Assembly (NCBI RefSeq): GCF_021295335.1
Contig: NZ_JAIWOT010000001.1
Location: 1,243,001-1,307,000, forward strand
DNA length: 64,000 nucleotides
Reading direction: 5' to 3'
Origin: Komagataeibacter sp. FNDCF1
Lineage (GTDB): Bacteria > Pseudomonadota > Alphaproteobacteria > Acetobacterales > Acetobacteraceae
The position numbers and the translations under genes are program-made. Below are positions 51,994 to 60,973 of the stretch, piece after piece (the first letter of the stretch is position 1; the number at the start of each line of letters is the position of its first letter). Below the pieces are notes generated by a model. That model was not told where the DNA came from. It saw only the letters and a list, made by a program, of their open reading frames with translations, and did not search any database.

Positions 51994-54798
51994 ATGACCG
52001 AAGCCGCCGTCCGGACTGCGTCCGATCTGCTGCAGCTGGCTGACAGACTGATCGCCAGCCATGACGAGACCGCGTCGGGCAGCCCCGTCATGGCGCTGGC
52101 CCGCCATATCGGCCGGCAGATGACCGCAGGCACGCTGTCCATGGACCAGGTGGAGGACATCGTGCGCGTGCTGCGTGACCGTGCCTTTGCCGGACGGGCC
52201 CATCATATTGCCACCTATCTCGACGGCCCCGATGAACAGGCCGTGAACGCACGCATGCAGGCCGTGGCCCGGCGCATCGTCCAGCCCGACCCCGATGACA
52301 GCCCCGTGCCGATCGCCCGCTTCCGCTCAGCGGTCGAACGCAGCCGCTTTGCCGCCGTGTTTACCGCCCATCCCACCTTCGCCCTGGCCAACCCGGTCTA
52401 CGAGGCGCTGGCCGAACTTGCCTCAACCAATCCGGCGCAGGCTCCGGCGCATGTCCCTCCCTTCCTTACGCACCGGCGTGTGGGGCCACCCACCCTGGAT
52501 GAGGAATTCGGCCTTGCCACGCAGGCCATCCTGCGCGGGCGCACGGCGCTGGACCGGCTGAACGCCATTCTCCTGTCCGAGGCACGGACCCACTGGCCCC
52601 AGCTGTGGTCGACCCTGGTGCCGCGTCCCATCATCATGACCAGCTGGGTCGGCTATGATACCGATGGCCGCACCGATATCGGCTGGTGGGACACGCTGCG
52701 CCTGCGCCTGCGCATGAAGCAGTTCCAGCTTGCCCGCCTGCATGAACAGATCGCCCCCGTGGCCTCGCTGGCCAACGACCTGCCCGCACGCGTGCAGACC
52801 GCGCTGGAAGCCGTGGGCGCCCAGCTTGCCGCCTGCCCCACCGGCCCGGAGCCGGAGGCGATCTCCCGCTTTGCCGATGTCCTGATCAACCGCAGCGGGG
52901 ATGCGCTGACCAGCAGCAACGATCTGGCCGCCGCCTTCAGCGAGGCGATCGACGCGGCGACACCGGATGACAGGATGACCCTGGCCGTGGCGCGCGCGGG
53001 ATTCATGGCGCATGGCCTGTCCGCCGCCCATACCCACACCCGGCTGAACGCGACACAGCTGCACAATATCGCCCGCCAGCGGCTGGGCATTACCGATAAC
53101 CCCGATGTCCCGGCCCAGCGCCGCGCGCTGATCAGCCGGATGAACGAGGCGCTGGAAAGCGTGACGCCGATCGAAATCGATTTCGGCTCGCTCCTGATGG
53201 AACAGGCCAGCGCCGGGCGGCTCATGATGACGGTGCGCCAGATCCTGCGCCATATCGACCGCACCAGCCCCATCCGCTTCCTGATTGCCGAGACCGAGAC
53301 CGGCTACACCCTGCTGACCGCGCTGTGGCTGGCGCGGCTGTACGGGGTGGAGGACATGATCGAGATCTCGCCCCTGTTCGAGACACAGGAAGCGCTGGAA
53401 AATGGCGAGCAGATCATCGAGGAAGCCCTGCGCTCCCCCCACTGGCGGGCCTACATGCAGCGCACGCGCAAGCTCAGCCTGCAGTTCGGCTTTTCCGACT
53501 CCGGGCGGTATGTGGGGCAGCTGGCCGCGACCTACCTGATCGAACGGCTGCGTATCAAGGTCTGTGACCTGCTGCGCAAATGGGATCTCGCCTTTGTCGA
53601 GGTAATCCTGTTCGACACCCATGGCGAAAGCATCGGCCGCGGTGCCCATCCCTACCGGATGGCGGACCGCTTCGACTACCTTTCCCCCCCGCATGCCCGC
53701 GCCCGCTATGCCCGCGCCGGTATCCAGATGCGTGAGGAAACCGCCTTCCAGGGCGGGGATGGCTATCTGCTGTTCGGCACCCAGACCCTGGCGGACGCCA
53801 CCGTCAGCATCATTGCCGAACACGCCTTCGCCACCACCACGCTGGACCGGGACCCGGTTTATGACGAACCGGACTTCTCGGCCGATTTCTTCGCCACCAT
53901 CGCCAATGGCATGACCGGCCTGGTGGAAGATCCCGGCTATGCCGCTCTGCTGGGCGCGTTTGGTCCGTCACTGATCGACAAGACCGGATCCCGCCCGTCC
54001 GCGCGGCAGAGCGACGCGGCCTCGACCGTGACCCGGATCAAGCATCCCAGCCAGCTACGCGCCATTCCCAACAACGCCATCCTGCAGCAGCTGGCATGGT
54101 GCGCCAATACGCTGCAGGGGCTGGGCACGGCGGCGGCCCGCCACCCCGATACGTTCGAGAAATACCTGGCCGAAAGTCCCCGCTTCCGCCGCGCCATGGA
54201 CTTCGCGGCCCATGCCCTTGCCCATTCCGACCACGGGGTGCTGCGTGGCGTGATCCGGCTGCTGGACCCCGACCTGTGGCTTGAACGCGCCACCACGCTG
54301 GCCGACCCGGCACGGCAGGAAGCGTGTCTTACCCTCATGCACGGGCTGGAGAAACTTGATTTCTGGGCCAGCACGCAGGCCATGTTCCGCCGTATCCAGT
54401 CCGACCATCTTGCCCTGCGCCGCGCATGGCCCGATGCGCCGCGCATGCAGCCTGACGAACTGCTGCTTCATGGCATCCGCATCGCCCTGATCGAACAGAT
54501 ATGGCTGCATTCCACGCGGGTACCCTATTTCTCCCCCCGTCATGCCTTTTCGCGTGACGTGCTGACGCTGAAGGTACTGTGCCTGGAGATCCCTGCCGTG
54601 CTGGGTGAGCTTGAACATATCTTCCCCTACCGCTCGGACGGCAGTTTCGACCTGGATTTCCATGAGCCGCACGGCCCCCGGCAGGAGGGCACGTACCGCC
54701 GCGAATACACCGAGATATTCGAACCCATGCAACGCCTGTTCCAGATGGTGCGCGAGATCAGCACCGGCATCATGCACCATGTCGGCGCCTTTGGCTGA
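51994..54798 (+). CDS. Phosphoenolpyruvate carboxylase-like protein, divergent active site
   Basis: At 934 residues this has the length and order of PEPC, which makes oxaloacetate from PEP and bicarbonate. The catalytic His is present (VFTAHPTFALANP, His126), as are EISPLFET and a SDSG motif (FGFSDSGRYVG, about 498-508). Several classical motifs differ, though. The FHGRGGTVGRGGGP loop reads FDTHGESIGRGAHP (540-553), GGDRDGNP reads VGYDTDGRTD, RAIPW reads RAIPNN (689-694), and the C-terminus is VGAFG rather than QNTG. It may be an acetic-acid-bacterial PEPC variant or a paralogue with another substrate. It is followed after 4 bp by a metallo-hydrolase gene. Confidence 0.75.
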   Translation: MTEAAVRTASDLLQLADRLIASHDETASGSPVMALARHIGRQMTAGTLSMDQVEDIVRVLRDRAFAGRAHHIATYLDGPDEQAVNARMQAVARRIVQPDPDDSPVPIARFRSAVERSRFAAVFTAHPTFALANPVYEALAELASTNPAQAPAHVPPFLTHRRVGPPTLDEEFGLATQAILRGRTALDRLNAILLSEARTHWPQLWSTLVPRPIIMTSWVGYDTDGRTDIGWWDTLRLRLRMKQFQLARLHEQIAPVASLANDLPARVQTALEAVGAQLAACPTGPEPEAISRFADVLINRSGDALTSSNDLAAAFSEAIDAATPDDRMTLAVARAGFMAHGLSAAHTHTRLNATQLHNIARQRLGITDNPDVPAQRRALISRMNEALESVTPIEIDFGSLLMEQASAGRLMMTVRQILRHIDRTSPIRFLIAETETGYTLLTALWLARLYGVEDMIEISPLFETQEALENGEQIIEEALRSPHWRAYMQRTRKLSLQFGFSDSGRYVGQLAATYLIERLRIKVCDLLRKWDLAFVEVILFDTHGESIGRGAHPYRMADRFDYLSPPHARARYARAGIQMREETAFQGGDGYLLFGTQTLADATVSIIAEHAFATTTLDRDPVYDEPDFSADFFATIANGMTGLVEDPGYAALLGAFGPSLIDKTGSRPSARQSDAASTVTRIKHPSQLRAIPNNAILQQLAWCANTLQGLGTAAARHPDTFEKYLAESPRFRRAMDFAAHALAHSDHGVLRGVIRLLDPDLWLERATTLADPARQEACLTLMHGLEKLDFWASTQAMFRRIQSDHLALRRAWPDAPRMQPDELLLHGIRIALIEQIWLHSTRVPYFSPRHAFSRDVLTLKVLCLEIPAVLGELEHIFPYRSDGSFDLDFHEPHGPRQEGTYRREYTEIFEPMQRLFQMVREISTGIMHHVGAFG

Positions 54799-54802
54799 GG
54801 CC

Positions 54803-55651
54803 ATGAAGGCGCCGCGTAACGGATGGCGCGTCAGTGAACCGCCACCGCCCCATGGTGTGTCCCTGCCGCAGTCAGCGACCATCCGCCGGGTCGTGGCGAA
54901 CAACCCCGGCCCCATGACCGGTAACGGCACCAACAGCTGGCTGGTCGAACATGATGATGGGTGTGTGGTGATCGACCCCGGCAGCACGGACCCTGCCCAT
55001 CTGGATGCACTGGTCGCGGCAGCGGGCGGGCGGCGTATCACGCATGTCATCCTGACCCATACCCATCATGACCACCTTGATGGCGCACGCCCGCTCGCGG
55101 CACGGCTGGGTGTTCCCGTATGCGGCTTCCATGCCAGTGCCGAGCCGGAATTCACGCCGGATATCGGATTGCATGATGGCGACGCGATAGCGGGCCTGCG
55201 CGTGCTGTACACCCCCGGCCACGCCAGCGACCATATCTGCCTTGAAACGGCGGACGGCGTCATCCTGACCGGCGATCATGTCATGGGGTGGTCCACCACG
55301 ATGATCCCTCCGGCCCCGTATGGCTCGGTCCGGCAGTTCCTTGCCAGCATGCAGCGGCTGCGTGAGCGCCATGCCCGCCTGCTGCTGCCTGCCCACGGGC
55401 CTGCCATAACCCGGGTGGATGACTGCATCGATGGTCTGGTCGCCCACCGGCGCGCGCGGGAGGACAGCATCCTTGCCCTGATGCCCGCCGTGCCGCGCAC
55501 GCTCGATGAAATCGTGGACAGCATATACCACAACCTGCGCCCCGGCCTGCGCCGTGCGGCACGGCTCAACCTGCATGCCCATCTGGAAAAGCTGGCGGAG
55601 GATGAAAAAGTCGTGGCGCAGGGAGAATGCTGGATGACAGCCGCGCCCTGA
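54803..55651 (+). CDS. Metallo-beta-lactamase-fold hydrolase (LACTB2-like)
   Basis: This 282-residue hydrolase has the binuclear zinc motif LTHTHHDHLDG, further ligands in TPGHASDHIC and LTGDHVMGW, and LLPAHGPAI. A C-terminal winged-helix part (VPRTLDEIVDSIYHNL...ARLNLHAHLEKLAEDEKV) is as in the LACTB2 group. The substrate is unknown. I chose ATG at 54803, 4 bp after the PEPC-like stop, with GAGG upstream; an ATG at 54779 would overlap the preceding gene. It is probably cotranscribed with the PEPC-like gene. Confidence 0.88.
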   Translation: MKAPRNGWRVSEPPPPHGVSLPQSATIRRVVANNPGPMTGNGTNSWLVEHDDGCVVIDPGSTDPAHLDALVAAAGGRRITHVILTHTHHDHLDGARPLAARLGVPVCGFHASAEPEFTPDIGLHDGDAIAGLRVLYTPGHASDHICLETADGVILTGDHVMGWSTTMIPPAPYGSVRQFLASMQRLRERHARLLLPAHGPAITRVDDCIDGLVAHRRAREDSILALMPAVPRTLDEIVDSIYHNLRPGLRRAARLNLHAHLEKLAEDEKVVAQGECWMTAAP

Positions 55652-55694
55652 ATGACCCGAAGCATGGGCGTCCGGCCAGGGGCTGCCCTGCATG

Positions 55695-55776
55695 AAAAGG
55701 TTTCTGGTGAAGCCTGTTTCAAAAATCTTCGAAAAAATGGCGCCTTTCTGAAAACAGGGGGGCGACCGGAGCTTCC
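55695..55776 (+). repeat. Intergenic palindromic element, copy 3 (inverted)
   Basis: Reads aaggtttctggtgaagcc..., the reverse orientation of copies 1 and 2, with the same order of arms (gaagcctgtttcaaaaatcttc, then ggcgcctttctgaaaacaggggg). It is more diverged than copy 2. It lies between the convergent ends of the hydrolase gene and fusA. Confidence 0.8.
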
Positions 55777-55783
55777 GGTTTTT
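55765..55783 (+). terminator. Terminator of the PEPC-like/hydrolase transcript
   Basis: The stem accgga (55765-55770) pairs with tccggt (55774-55779) around a 3-nt loop, followed by five T on the plus strand. It overlaps the end of the palindromic element. Confidence 0.65.
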
Positions 55784-55820
55784 CAATCGGAATGTGCGGG
55801 CCATCACCCGCAGATGCCAC

Positions 55821-55852
55821 AAAAAAAACCGGCCCCTTTCGGCGGCCGGTTT
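55821..55852 (-). terminator. Rho-independent terminator of fusA
   Basis: The stem aaaccggcc (55826-55834) pairs with ggccggttt (55844-55852). On the minus strand a run of eight T follows. It lies about 28 bp past the fusA stop codon. Confidence 0.9.
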
Positions 55853-55879
55853 CCTTTTGATGCTCTCTTTCGAGAAAGA

Positions 55880-57967
55880 TCAGGCGGACTGCGCCATGAT
55901 CTCTTCCGCAACGTTGCGGGACACCGGATCGTAGTGGTGGAACTGCATCGTGAAGGATGCACGGCCCTTGGTCATGGAACGCAGGTGCGAGATGTAGCCG
56001 AACATTTCCTTCAGCGGCACCATCGCACGGACCATGACGGTCGAGCCCGAGGTTTCCTGGCTCTGGATCATGCCACGGCGGCGGTTGAGGTCACCCACCA
56101 CGTCACCCACGTGATCGTTGGGGGTGGTCACTTCCACGTCCATGATCGGCTCGAGAATGACCGGGCCGGCCTTCTTCATGCCTTCACGGAAGCAGGCCTT
56201 CGCCGCGATTTCGAACGCCAGGGCAGAGGAGTCGACATCATGGTACTTGCCGTCCAGCAGCGTGAACTTGAAGTCCACGGTGGGGAAGCCCGCCAGCACG
56301 CCGGTCGAAGCCTGCGCCTGGATGCCCTTGTCCACAGCCGGGATGTATTCCTTCGGCACGGTGCCGCCCACGACCTTGTTCTCAAAGGAGATGCCTTCGT
56401 TACGCTCGACCGGTGCGAACTCGATCTTCACTTCGGCGAACTGGCCCGACCCACCGGACTGCTTCTTGTGGGTATAGGTTTCGGTATGCGCCTGGGTGAT
56501 CGTTTCACGATAGGCCACCTGCGGCGCACCGATGTTCGCATCCACGCCATATTCACGGCGCAGGCGGTCGATGATGATGTCGAGGTGCAGTTCGCCCATG
56601 CCGGACAGGATGGTCTGGCCGGTTTCCTGGTCGGTCTTCAGGCGCAGGGAGGGATCTTCACCGGACAGCTTCTGCAGCGCCAGCGTCATCTTTTCCACGC
56701 CGTCCTTCGTCTTCGGCTCGACCGAGATGTCGATGACCGGGATCGGGAAGCTCATGCGCTCCAGCACCACCGGGTCTGCCGGGTCCGCCAGCGTGTCACC
56801 CGTCTGGGTGTCCTTCAGGCCAACGAAGGCGGCGATGTCACCGGCGTGGACTTCCTTGAGTTCCTCACGCTTGTCGGCGTGCATCTGGAAGATACGGCCG
56901 ATACGCTCCTTGTGGCCCTTCGTGGTGTTCAGCACGGTGTCACCGGTGCGCAGCACGCCACGATACACGCGCACGAAGGTCAGCGTGCCGTATTTGTCGT
57001 TGATGATCTTGAAGGCGAGACCGGCAAACTTGCCATCCGGGTCAACCGGGATGATCGGCAGCTTGTTCTCGTCCACTTCCTCGTCTTCCGGCGGGGCAAT
57101 GCGGATGCCTTCCACGTCGTCCGGCGCGGGCAGGAAGTCGATCACGGCGTCGAGCAGCGGCTGGACACCCTTGTTCTTGAACGCGGTGCCACACAGTACG
57201 GGACGGAATTCACCCTTGATGGTGCCCTTCTTGATGCAGCGCTTGAGCGTTGCAACGTCCACGTCGCCCTTGTCGAAGTATTCTTCCATCGCCGCGTCAT
57301 CAACGGACAGGGCGGTGTCGAGCAGGTTCTGGCGGGCTTCGGCGGCCTTTTCCTTCAGGTCGTCGGGAATTTCCTCGTAATGGAACTTGGCGCCCAGTTC
57401 ACCACCTTCCCAGACGATCGCACGCATCTCGACCAGGTCGACCACGCCGACGAAGTTTTCTTCGGCGCCGATGGGCAGCTGCAGCGGGATCGCCACGATG
57501 TCCAGCTTCTCCTTCAGCGTGTCGAACGCGTAGTAGAAATTGGCGCCGGTGCGGTCCAGCTTGTTGATGAAGATGATGCGCGGCACGTTGTAGCGGTCAG
57601 CCAGACGCCAGTTGGTCTCGGACTGCGGCTGCACGCCGGCCACGCCTTCGATGATGAAGATCGCGCCATCGAGCACGCGCAGCGAGCGGTTGACTTCGAT
57701 GTTGAAGTCGATGTGGCCCGGGGTGTCGATGATGTTGATGCGGCGGCCTTCCCACTCACACGTCACGGCGGCGGACGTGATGGTGATGCCACGCTCACGC
57801 TCCTGCGCCATGTAGTCGGTGGTGGTGTTGCCTTCGTGCACCTCACCGATCTTATGGGACACACCGGTGTAGTACAGGATACGCTCGGTCGTGGTGGTCT
57901 TGCCGGCATCGATGTGCGCGGTGATACCGATATTGCGAATCAGGGAAAGATCAGACTTGGCGGACAC
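55880..57967 (-). CDS. fusA: Translation elongation factor G (probably a paralogue outside the str operon)
   Basis: This GTPase drives ribosomal translocation. In its 695 residues the G motifs are complete ([25 protein letters not shown]) and domains II-V follow, with RGMIQ and the C-terminal [19 protein letters not shown]. It starts with GTG at 57967, eight bases after GGAGG. Some switch-region residues ([18 protein letters not shown]) differ from the usual DGAATMDWMEQEQERGIT of str-operon EF-G. Upstream is rpmB, not rpsL, rpsG or tuf. A second EF-G gene elsewhere is therefore likely, but this copy could be the main one. Confidence 0.9.
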   Translation of the reverse strand: MSAKSDLSLIRNIGITAHIDAGKTTTTERILYYTGVSHKIGEVHEGNTTTDYMAQERERGITITSAAVTCEWEGRRINIIDTPGHIDFNIEVNRSLRVLDGAIFIIEGVAGVQPQSETNWRLADRYNVPRIIFINKLDRTGANFYYAFDTLKEKLDIVAIPLQLPIGAEENFVGVVDLVEMRAIVWEGGELGAKFHYEEIPDDLKEKAAEARQNLLDTALSVDDAAMEEYFDKGDVDVATLKRCIKKGTIKGEFRPVLCGTAFKNKGVQPLLDAVIDFLPAPDDVEGIRIAPPEDEEVDENKLPIIPVDPDGKFAGLAFKIINDKYGTLTFVRVYRGVLRTGDTVLNTTKGHKERIGRIFQMHADKREELKEVHAGDIAAFVGLKDTQTGDTLADPADPVVLERMSFPIPVIDISVEPKTKDGVEKMTLALQKLSGEDPSLRLKTDQETGQTILSGMGELHLDIIIDRLRREYGVDANIGAPQVAYRETITQAHTETYTHKKQSGGSGQFAEVKIEFAPVERNEGISFENKVVGGTVPKEYIPAVDKGIQAQASTGVLAGFPTVDFKFTLLDGKYHDVDSSALAFEIAAKACFREGMKKAGPVILEPIMDVEVTTPNDHVGDVVGDLNRRRGMIQSQETSGSTVMVRAMVPLKEMFGYISHLRSMTKGRASFTMQFHHYDPVSRNVAEEIMAQSA

Positions 57968-57992
57968 GGGAGAACCTCCACAAGACAACACG

Positions 57993-58023
57993 GGCGCGAA
58001 GGGGAACCGCTCCCTTTCGCGCC
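57993..58023 (-). other. Strong hairpin in the fusA leader
   Basis: ggcgcgaagggga (57993-58005) pairs with tccctttcgcgcc (58011-58023) over 13 bp with one mismatch and a 5-nt loop. It lies 25 bp ahead of the fusA GTG. It has no T run, so it is more likely an mRNA leader structure or processing site than a terminator. Confidence 0.5.
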
Positions 58024-58173
58024 TGCCGGAACCGTAAGCTGCTCCCGCCCTCAGTCTCTTTCAACCTGGACGACGCAGACCGGCACAGCGGAACAATGCA
58101 CCAGACTTCAGTCAGGCTTCGATAGCACCGGGCCACCCGCCACCCCGAAGGGTGCCGGGGGCCGCGCGGTGTA

Positions 58174-58473
58174 TCAGGCCACAGCGGCCTTCTTTTCCTG
58201 AACGCGCAGGATGCGGCGCTTCACCGTCAGGGCTTCCGGCGTCAGCTTGCGGTTCGGGGTGGACAGCAGGAACGAATCCAGCCCACCATTGTGCTCGACC
58301 GTGCGGATGCCATTGGTGGTCATGCGCATGGGAACAGCCGCCCCCAGGATATCGGACAGCAGCGACGTTTCCTGCAGGTTGGGCAGGAAGCGGCGGCGGG
58401 ACTTGTTGTTGGCGTGGCTGACGTTGTTTCCCGTCAGCACGCCCTTGCCTGTGATCTGGCAGCGGCGAGACAT
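58174..58473 (-). CDS. rpmB: 50S ribosomal protein L28
   Basis: This 99-residue protein of the large ribosomal subunit reads [20 protein letters not shown], with [16 protein letters not shown] in the middle and [12 protein letters not shown] at the end, as in the L28 family. The first Cys is present but there is no zinc-binding Cys pair, so this is the zinc-free form. It stands alone behind its own promoter. Confidence 0.95.
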   Translation of the reverse strand: MSRRCQITGKGVLTGNNVSHANNKSRRRFLPNLQETSLLSDILGAAVPMRMTTNGIRTVEHNGGLDSFLLSTPNRKLTPEALTVKRRILRVQEKKAAVA

Positions 58474-58544
58474 GTTATCATCCTCGGGTATAACTATGGC
58501 CGAGGCATAAATGCTCCGGCAAGGATCATCTGGATTAGGCGCGG

Positions 58545-58573
58545 CTTATCGCCAAACCACCGCCAACAGTCAA
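58545..58573 (-). promoter_or_regulatory. Putative sigma-70-type promoter of rpmB
   Basis: On the minus strand, TTGACT (58568-58573) and GATAAG (58545-58550) are separated by 17 bp. The predicted transcript start would lie about 65 nt ahead of the rpmB ATG. Confidence 0.55.
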
Positions 58574-58602
58574 GATGCATAAGCAGGATTCGGCATATTT
58601 TG

Positions 58603-58647
58603 TGCCGCAAAGGGGTAGAATCGCCATGATTGCGCCCCTTTGCGGCA
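58603..58647 (-). terminator. Perfect 13-bp inverted repeat after the 88-residue gene
   Basis: tgccgcaaagggg (58603-58615) pairs perfectly with cccctttgcggca (58635-58647) around a 19-nt loop, 7 bp beyond the stop codon of the small gene. It has no T run on either strand, so it is a possible terminator or RNA 3'-end stabiliser. Confidence 0.5.
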
Positions 58648-58654
58648 CCATGGC

Positions 58655-58921
58655 TCAGCCTGCGCCGTGGTCGTGGTCGGGGTGGAGTTCGCCGGCCTGC
58701 ACGCTGTGCAGCGCGTTTTCCAGCATGCCCTGCATGGCCTCGCGCCCCATGGTGCGCGACAGCAGGCCAAGCGATCCGCCCAGCAGGGCGGAGGCGATGG
58801 CCATCGGCGGCAGGTTCTCGCCCAGCATGTATTCGATGGCCTTGTCCACCACCGCGCCACAATGGCTGAGTTCGGGGGGGATGGCGTCCCCTTCGGGGGG
58901 CGGGGTGTTCGTGTCCGTCAT
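58655..58921 (-). CDS. Small protein of unknown function (88 residues)
   Basis: I do not recognise the family. The ATG at 58921 has AAGGAG upstream, a good ribosome binding site. The protein has a Pro-rich, acidic N-terminus (MTDTNTPPPEGDAIPPEL), a helical middle (AVVDKAIEYMLGENLPPMAIASALLGGSLGLLSR, written here in part), and ends in His/Asp (ELHPDHDHGAG), which could bind metal. It lies between rpmB and the ABC exporter on the same strand. Confidence 0.7.
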   Translation of the reverse strand: MTDTNTPPPEGDAIPPELSHCGAVVDKAIEYMLGENLPPMAIASALLGGSLGLLSRTMGREAMQGMLENALHSVQAGELHPDHDHGAG

Positions 58922-59021
58922 GTCACGGCTCCTTTTAGCGTTCTTCCTGCATATGTACCGCCATGGCGCCCCTGACCAGTGCCAGGCGCACATGAAACCT
59001 GTCACATGCACGCAGGCGGGG

Positions 59022-60845
59022 TCAGGTGATGGCGGCTTCCTCCTCCGCCTGCACGGCCCACATTTCGGCATACACGCCGCCATGGGCCAGCAGGGCACGG
59101 TGGGTGCCGCGCTCAAGGATGCGCCCCTGCCCCATCACGAGGATTTCATCCACATCCACGATGGTGGACAGCCGGTGGGCGATGATCAGCGTGGTGCGGT
59201 TGGCCGCGACCATGTGCAGGGCGGTCTGGATTTCCTGCTCGGTGCGGGTGTCGAGTGCGCTCGTGGCCTCGTCGAGTATCAGTACGCGCGGGTTCTTGAG
59301 AATGGTGCGGGCAATCGCCACGCGCTGCTTTTCACCACCCGACAGCTTCAGCCCACGCTCACCCACGCGGGTGGCGTAGCCTTCGGGCAGGGTCATGATG
59401 AAATCATGGATGCAGGCCAGGCGCGCCGCCTGCTCCACCTCCGCCTGCGTTGCACCCAGGCGGCCATAGGCGATGTTGTAGCCGATCGTGTCGTTGAACA
59501 GGATGGTGTCCTGCGGCACCACGCCCACCGCACCACGCAGCGCCGCCTGCGAGATGGTGCGGATATCGTGCCCGTCCAGTTCGATGCGCCCCGCCGTCAC
59601 GTCATAAAAGCGGAACAGCAGGCGGCTTATGGTGGACTTGCCCGCACCCGTCGGTCCGACAATGGCGACGCGGTGCCCCGCGGGGACATGAAAACTGACC
59701 CCGCGCAGGATCTCGCGGTCGGGACGGTAGCTGAAATGCACGTTGTCGAAGCGGATGTCGGCGGCAGGTGCCTCGTCCAGCCGCGCGGGTATGCCCATGG
59801 CCCCCGGCGCATCGGTAATGTCGGCCTGTTCATCCATCAGTGCGAACATGTGCTCGAGGTCGACCAGAGAATTGCGCAGCGACGTATAGACGCTGCCCAG
59901 AAAGTTGAGCGGCATGTACAGCTGCATGAGATAGGTGTTAACCAGCACGAAATGCCCCACGGTCATCCGTCCCGCCTCCACATCCCGCCCGGCCATGAGC
60001 ATGACGGCGATCAGGGCCACGGCAATGATCGCGGCCTGCCCGAAGTTCAGCCCGTTGAGCGATATCTGGGTGCGGATGGCCGCCAGTTCGTAGCGCCGCT
60101 GGGCATCCTCGTAGCGCTGGCGCTCGTGGTCCTCGTTGCCGAAATACTTGACCGTCTCGTAATTGAGCAGGCTGTCCAGCGCCTTCCAGCTGGCTTCGCT
60201 GTTGATGTCGTTCATCTGCCGCCGCAGCCCGATCCGCCATGACGTGAACTGGATGGTGAACAGCACATACACCGCCACCGCCAGCAGCATCACCACGGCG
60301 TAGCGCCAGTCGAACAGCCGCCATATGACGACAATGACCAGAAGCGCTTCGATCAGGGTCGGCGCGACATTGAACACACCCACGCGCAGCAGGGTCTCGA
60401 TGGCTTCCGTGCCGCGCGCGATGGCCCGCGTGACACTGCCGGACTGCCGGTTGAGGTGGAAGCGCAGCGAAAGCTGGTGCATATGGGTGAAGCTGCGCAT
60501 GGCCGCGATCCGGCTTATGCGGTAGCGCAGGGGGGCGAACAGGGCATCACGCAGTTCACCCAGCCCCGCCGCCGCCATGCGCAGCAGGCCATAGCCCACG
60601 ATCAGCACCAGCGGCATCATGGCCGCCCGTCCCGCCACGGGCTGCAGCGCGTCGATCACGCGGCTGTAGGCATAGGGCACGCCAATCGTGGCGACCTTGG
60701 CCGCCAGCAGCAGCAGGCACACACCCACCACACGCAGGCGGGTGCGGCTGTCATGCCGGGGCCACAGATAGGGCAGCAGGCCGCGCAGGGTGGCGGCAGC
60801 GGAACGTTCCGGCATATCGTGCCGGTTCTTGTCAGTAACAGCCAT
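59022..60845 (-). CDS. Atm1/ABCB7-like ABC transporter (membrane + ATPase fused)
   Basis: This 607-residue half-transporter has six membrane helices (for example VVGVCLLLLAAKVATIGVPY and TLIEALLVIVVIW), then an ABC domain with Walker A GPTGAGKST, QDTILFNDTIGYNI (Q-loop), signature [14 protein letters not shown], Walker B VLILDEATSALD and switch His in IIAHRLSTI. LNYETVKYFGNEDHE and LRVGVFNVAPTLIE are typical of the Atm1/HMT1 group, which exports glutathione-linked sulfur or metal compounds. I chose the ATG at 60845; others nearby are possible. It diverges from the NUDIX gene. Confidence 0.9.
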   Translation of the reverse strand: MAVTDKNRHDMPERSAAATLRGLLPYLWPRHDSRTRLRVVGVCLLLLAAKVATIGVPYAYSRVIDALQPVAGRAAMMPLVLIVGYGLLRMAAAGLGELRDALFAPLRYRISRIAAMRSFTHMHQLSLRFHLNRQSGSVTRAIARGTEAIETLLRVGVFNVAPTLIEALLVIVVIWRLFDWRYAVVMLLAVAVYVLFTIQFTSWRIGLRRQMNDINSEASWKALDSLLNYETVKYFGNEDHERQRYEDAQRRYELAAIRTQISLNGLNFGQAAIIAVALIAVMLMAGRDVEAGRMTVGHFVLVNTYLMQLYMPLNFLGSVYTSLRNSLVDLEHMFALMDEQADITDAPGAMGIPARLDEAPAADIRFDNVHFSYRPDREILRGVSFHVPAGHRVAIVGPTGAGKSTISRLLFRFYDVTAGRIELDGHDIRTISQAALRGAVGVVPQDTILFNDTIGYNIAYGRLGATQAEVEQAARLACIHDFIMTLPEGYATRVGERGLKLSGGEKQRVAIARTILKNPRVLILDEATSALDTRTEQEIQTALHMVAANRTTLIIAHRLSTIVDVDEILVMGQGRILERGTHRALLAHGGVYAEMWAVQAEEEAAIT

Positions 60846-60973
60846 ATGCACGGCATGGGCATACGGCACGGGTTTTGCAACCCATATTCCCCGCCGCGTG
60901 CCGGTTACTCAAGCATTGTCAGCCCCCGGGGCAGCCGGTATGCCAGCCATGGCCCGAAGGACAGGGATGGAAC

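Noticed and set aside
55652-58201. A plus-strand open frame of about 850 codons opposite fusA
   Set aside because: Shadow of fusA; it also runs through the fusA terminator and a palindromic repeat.
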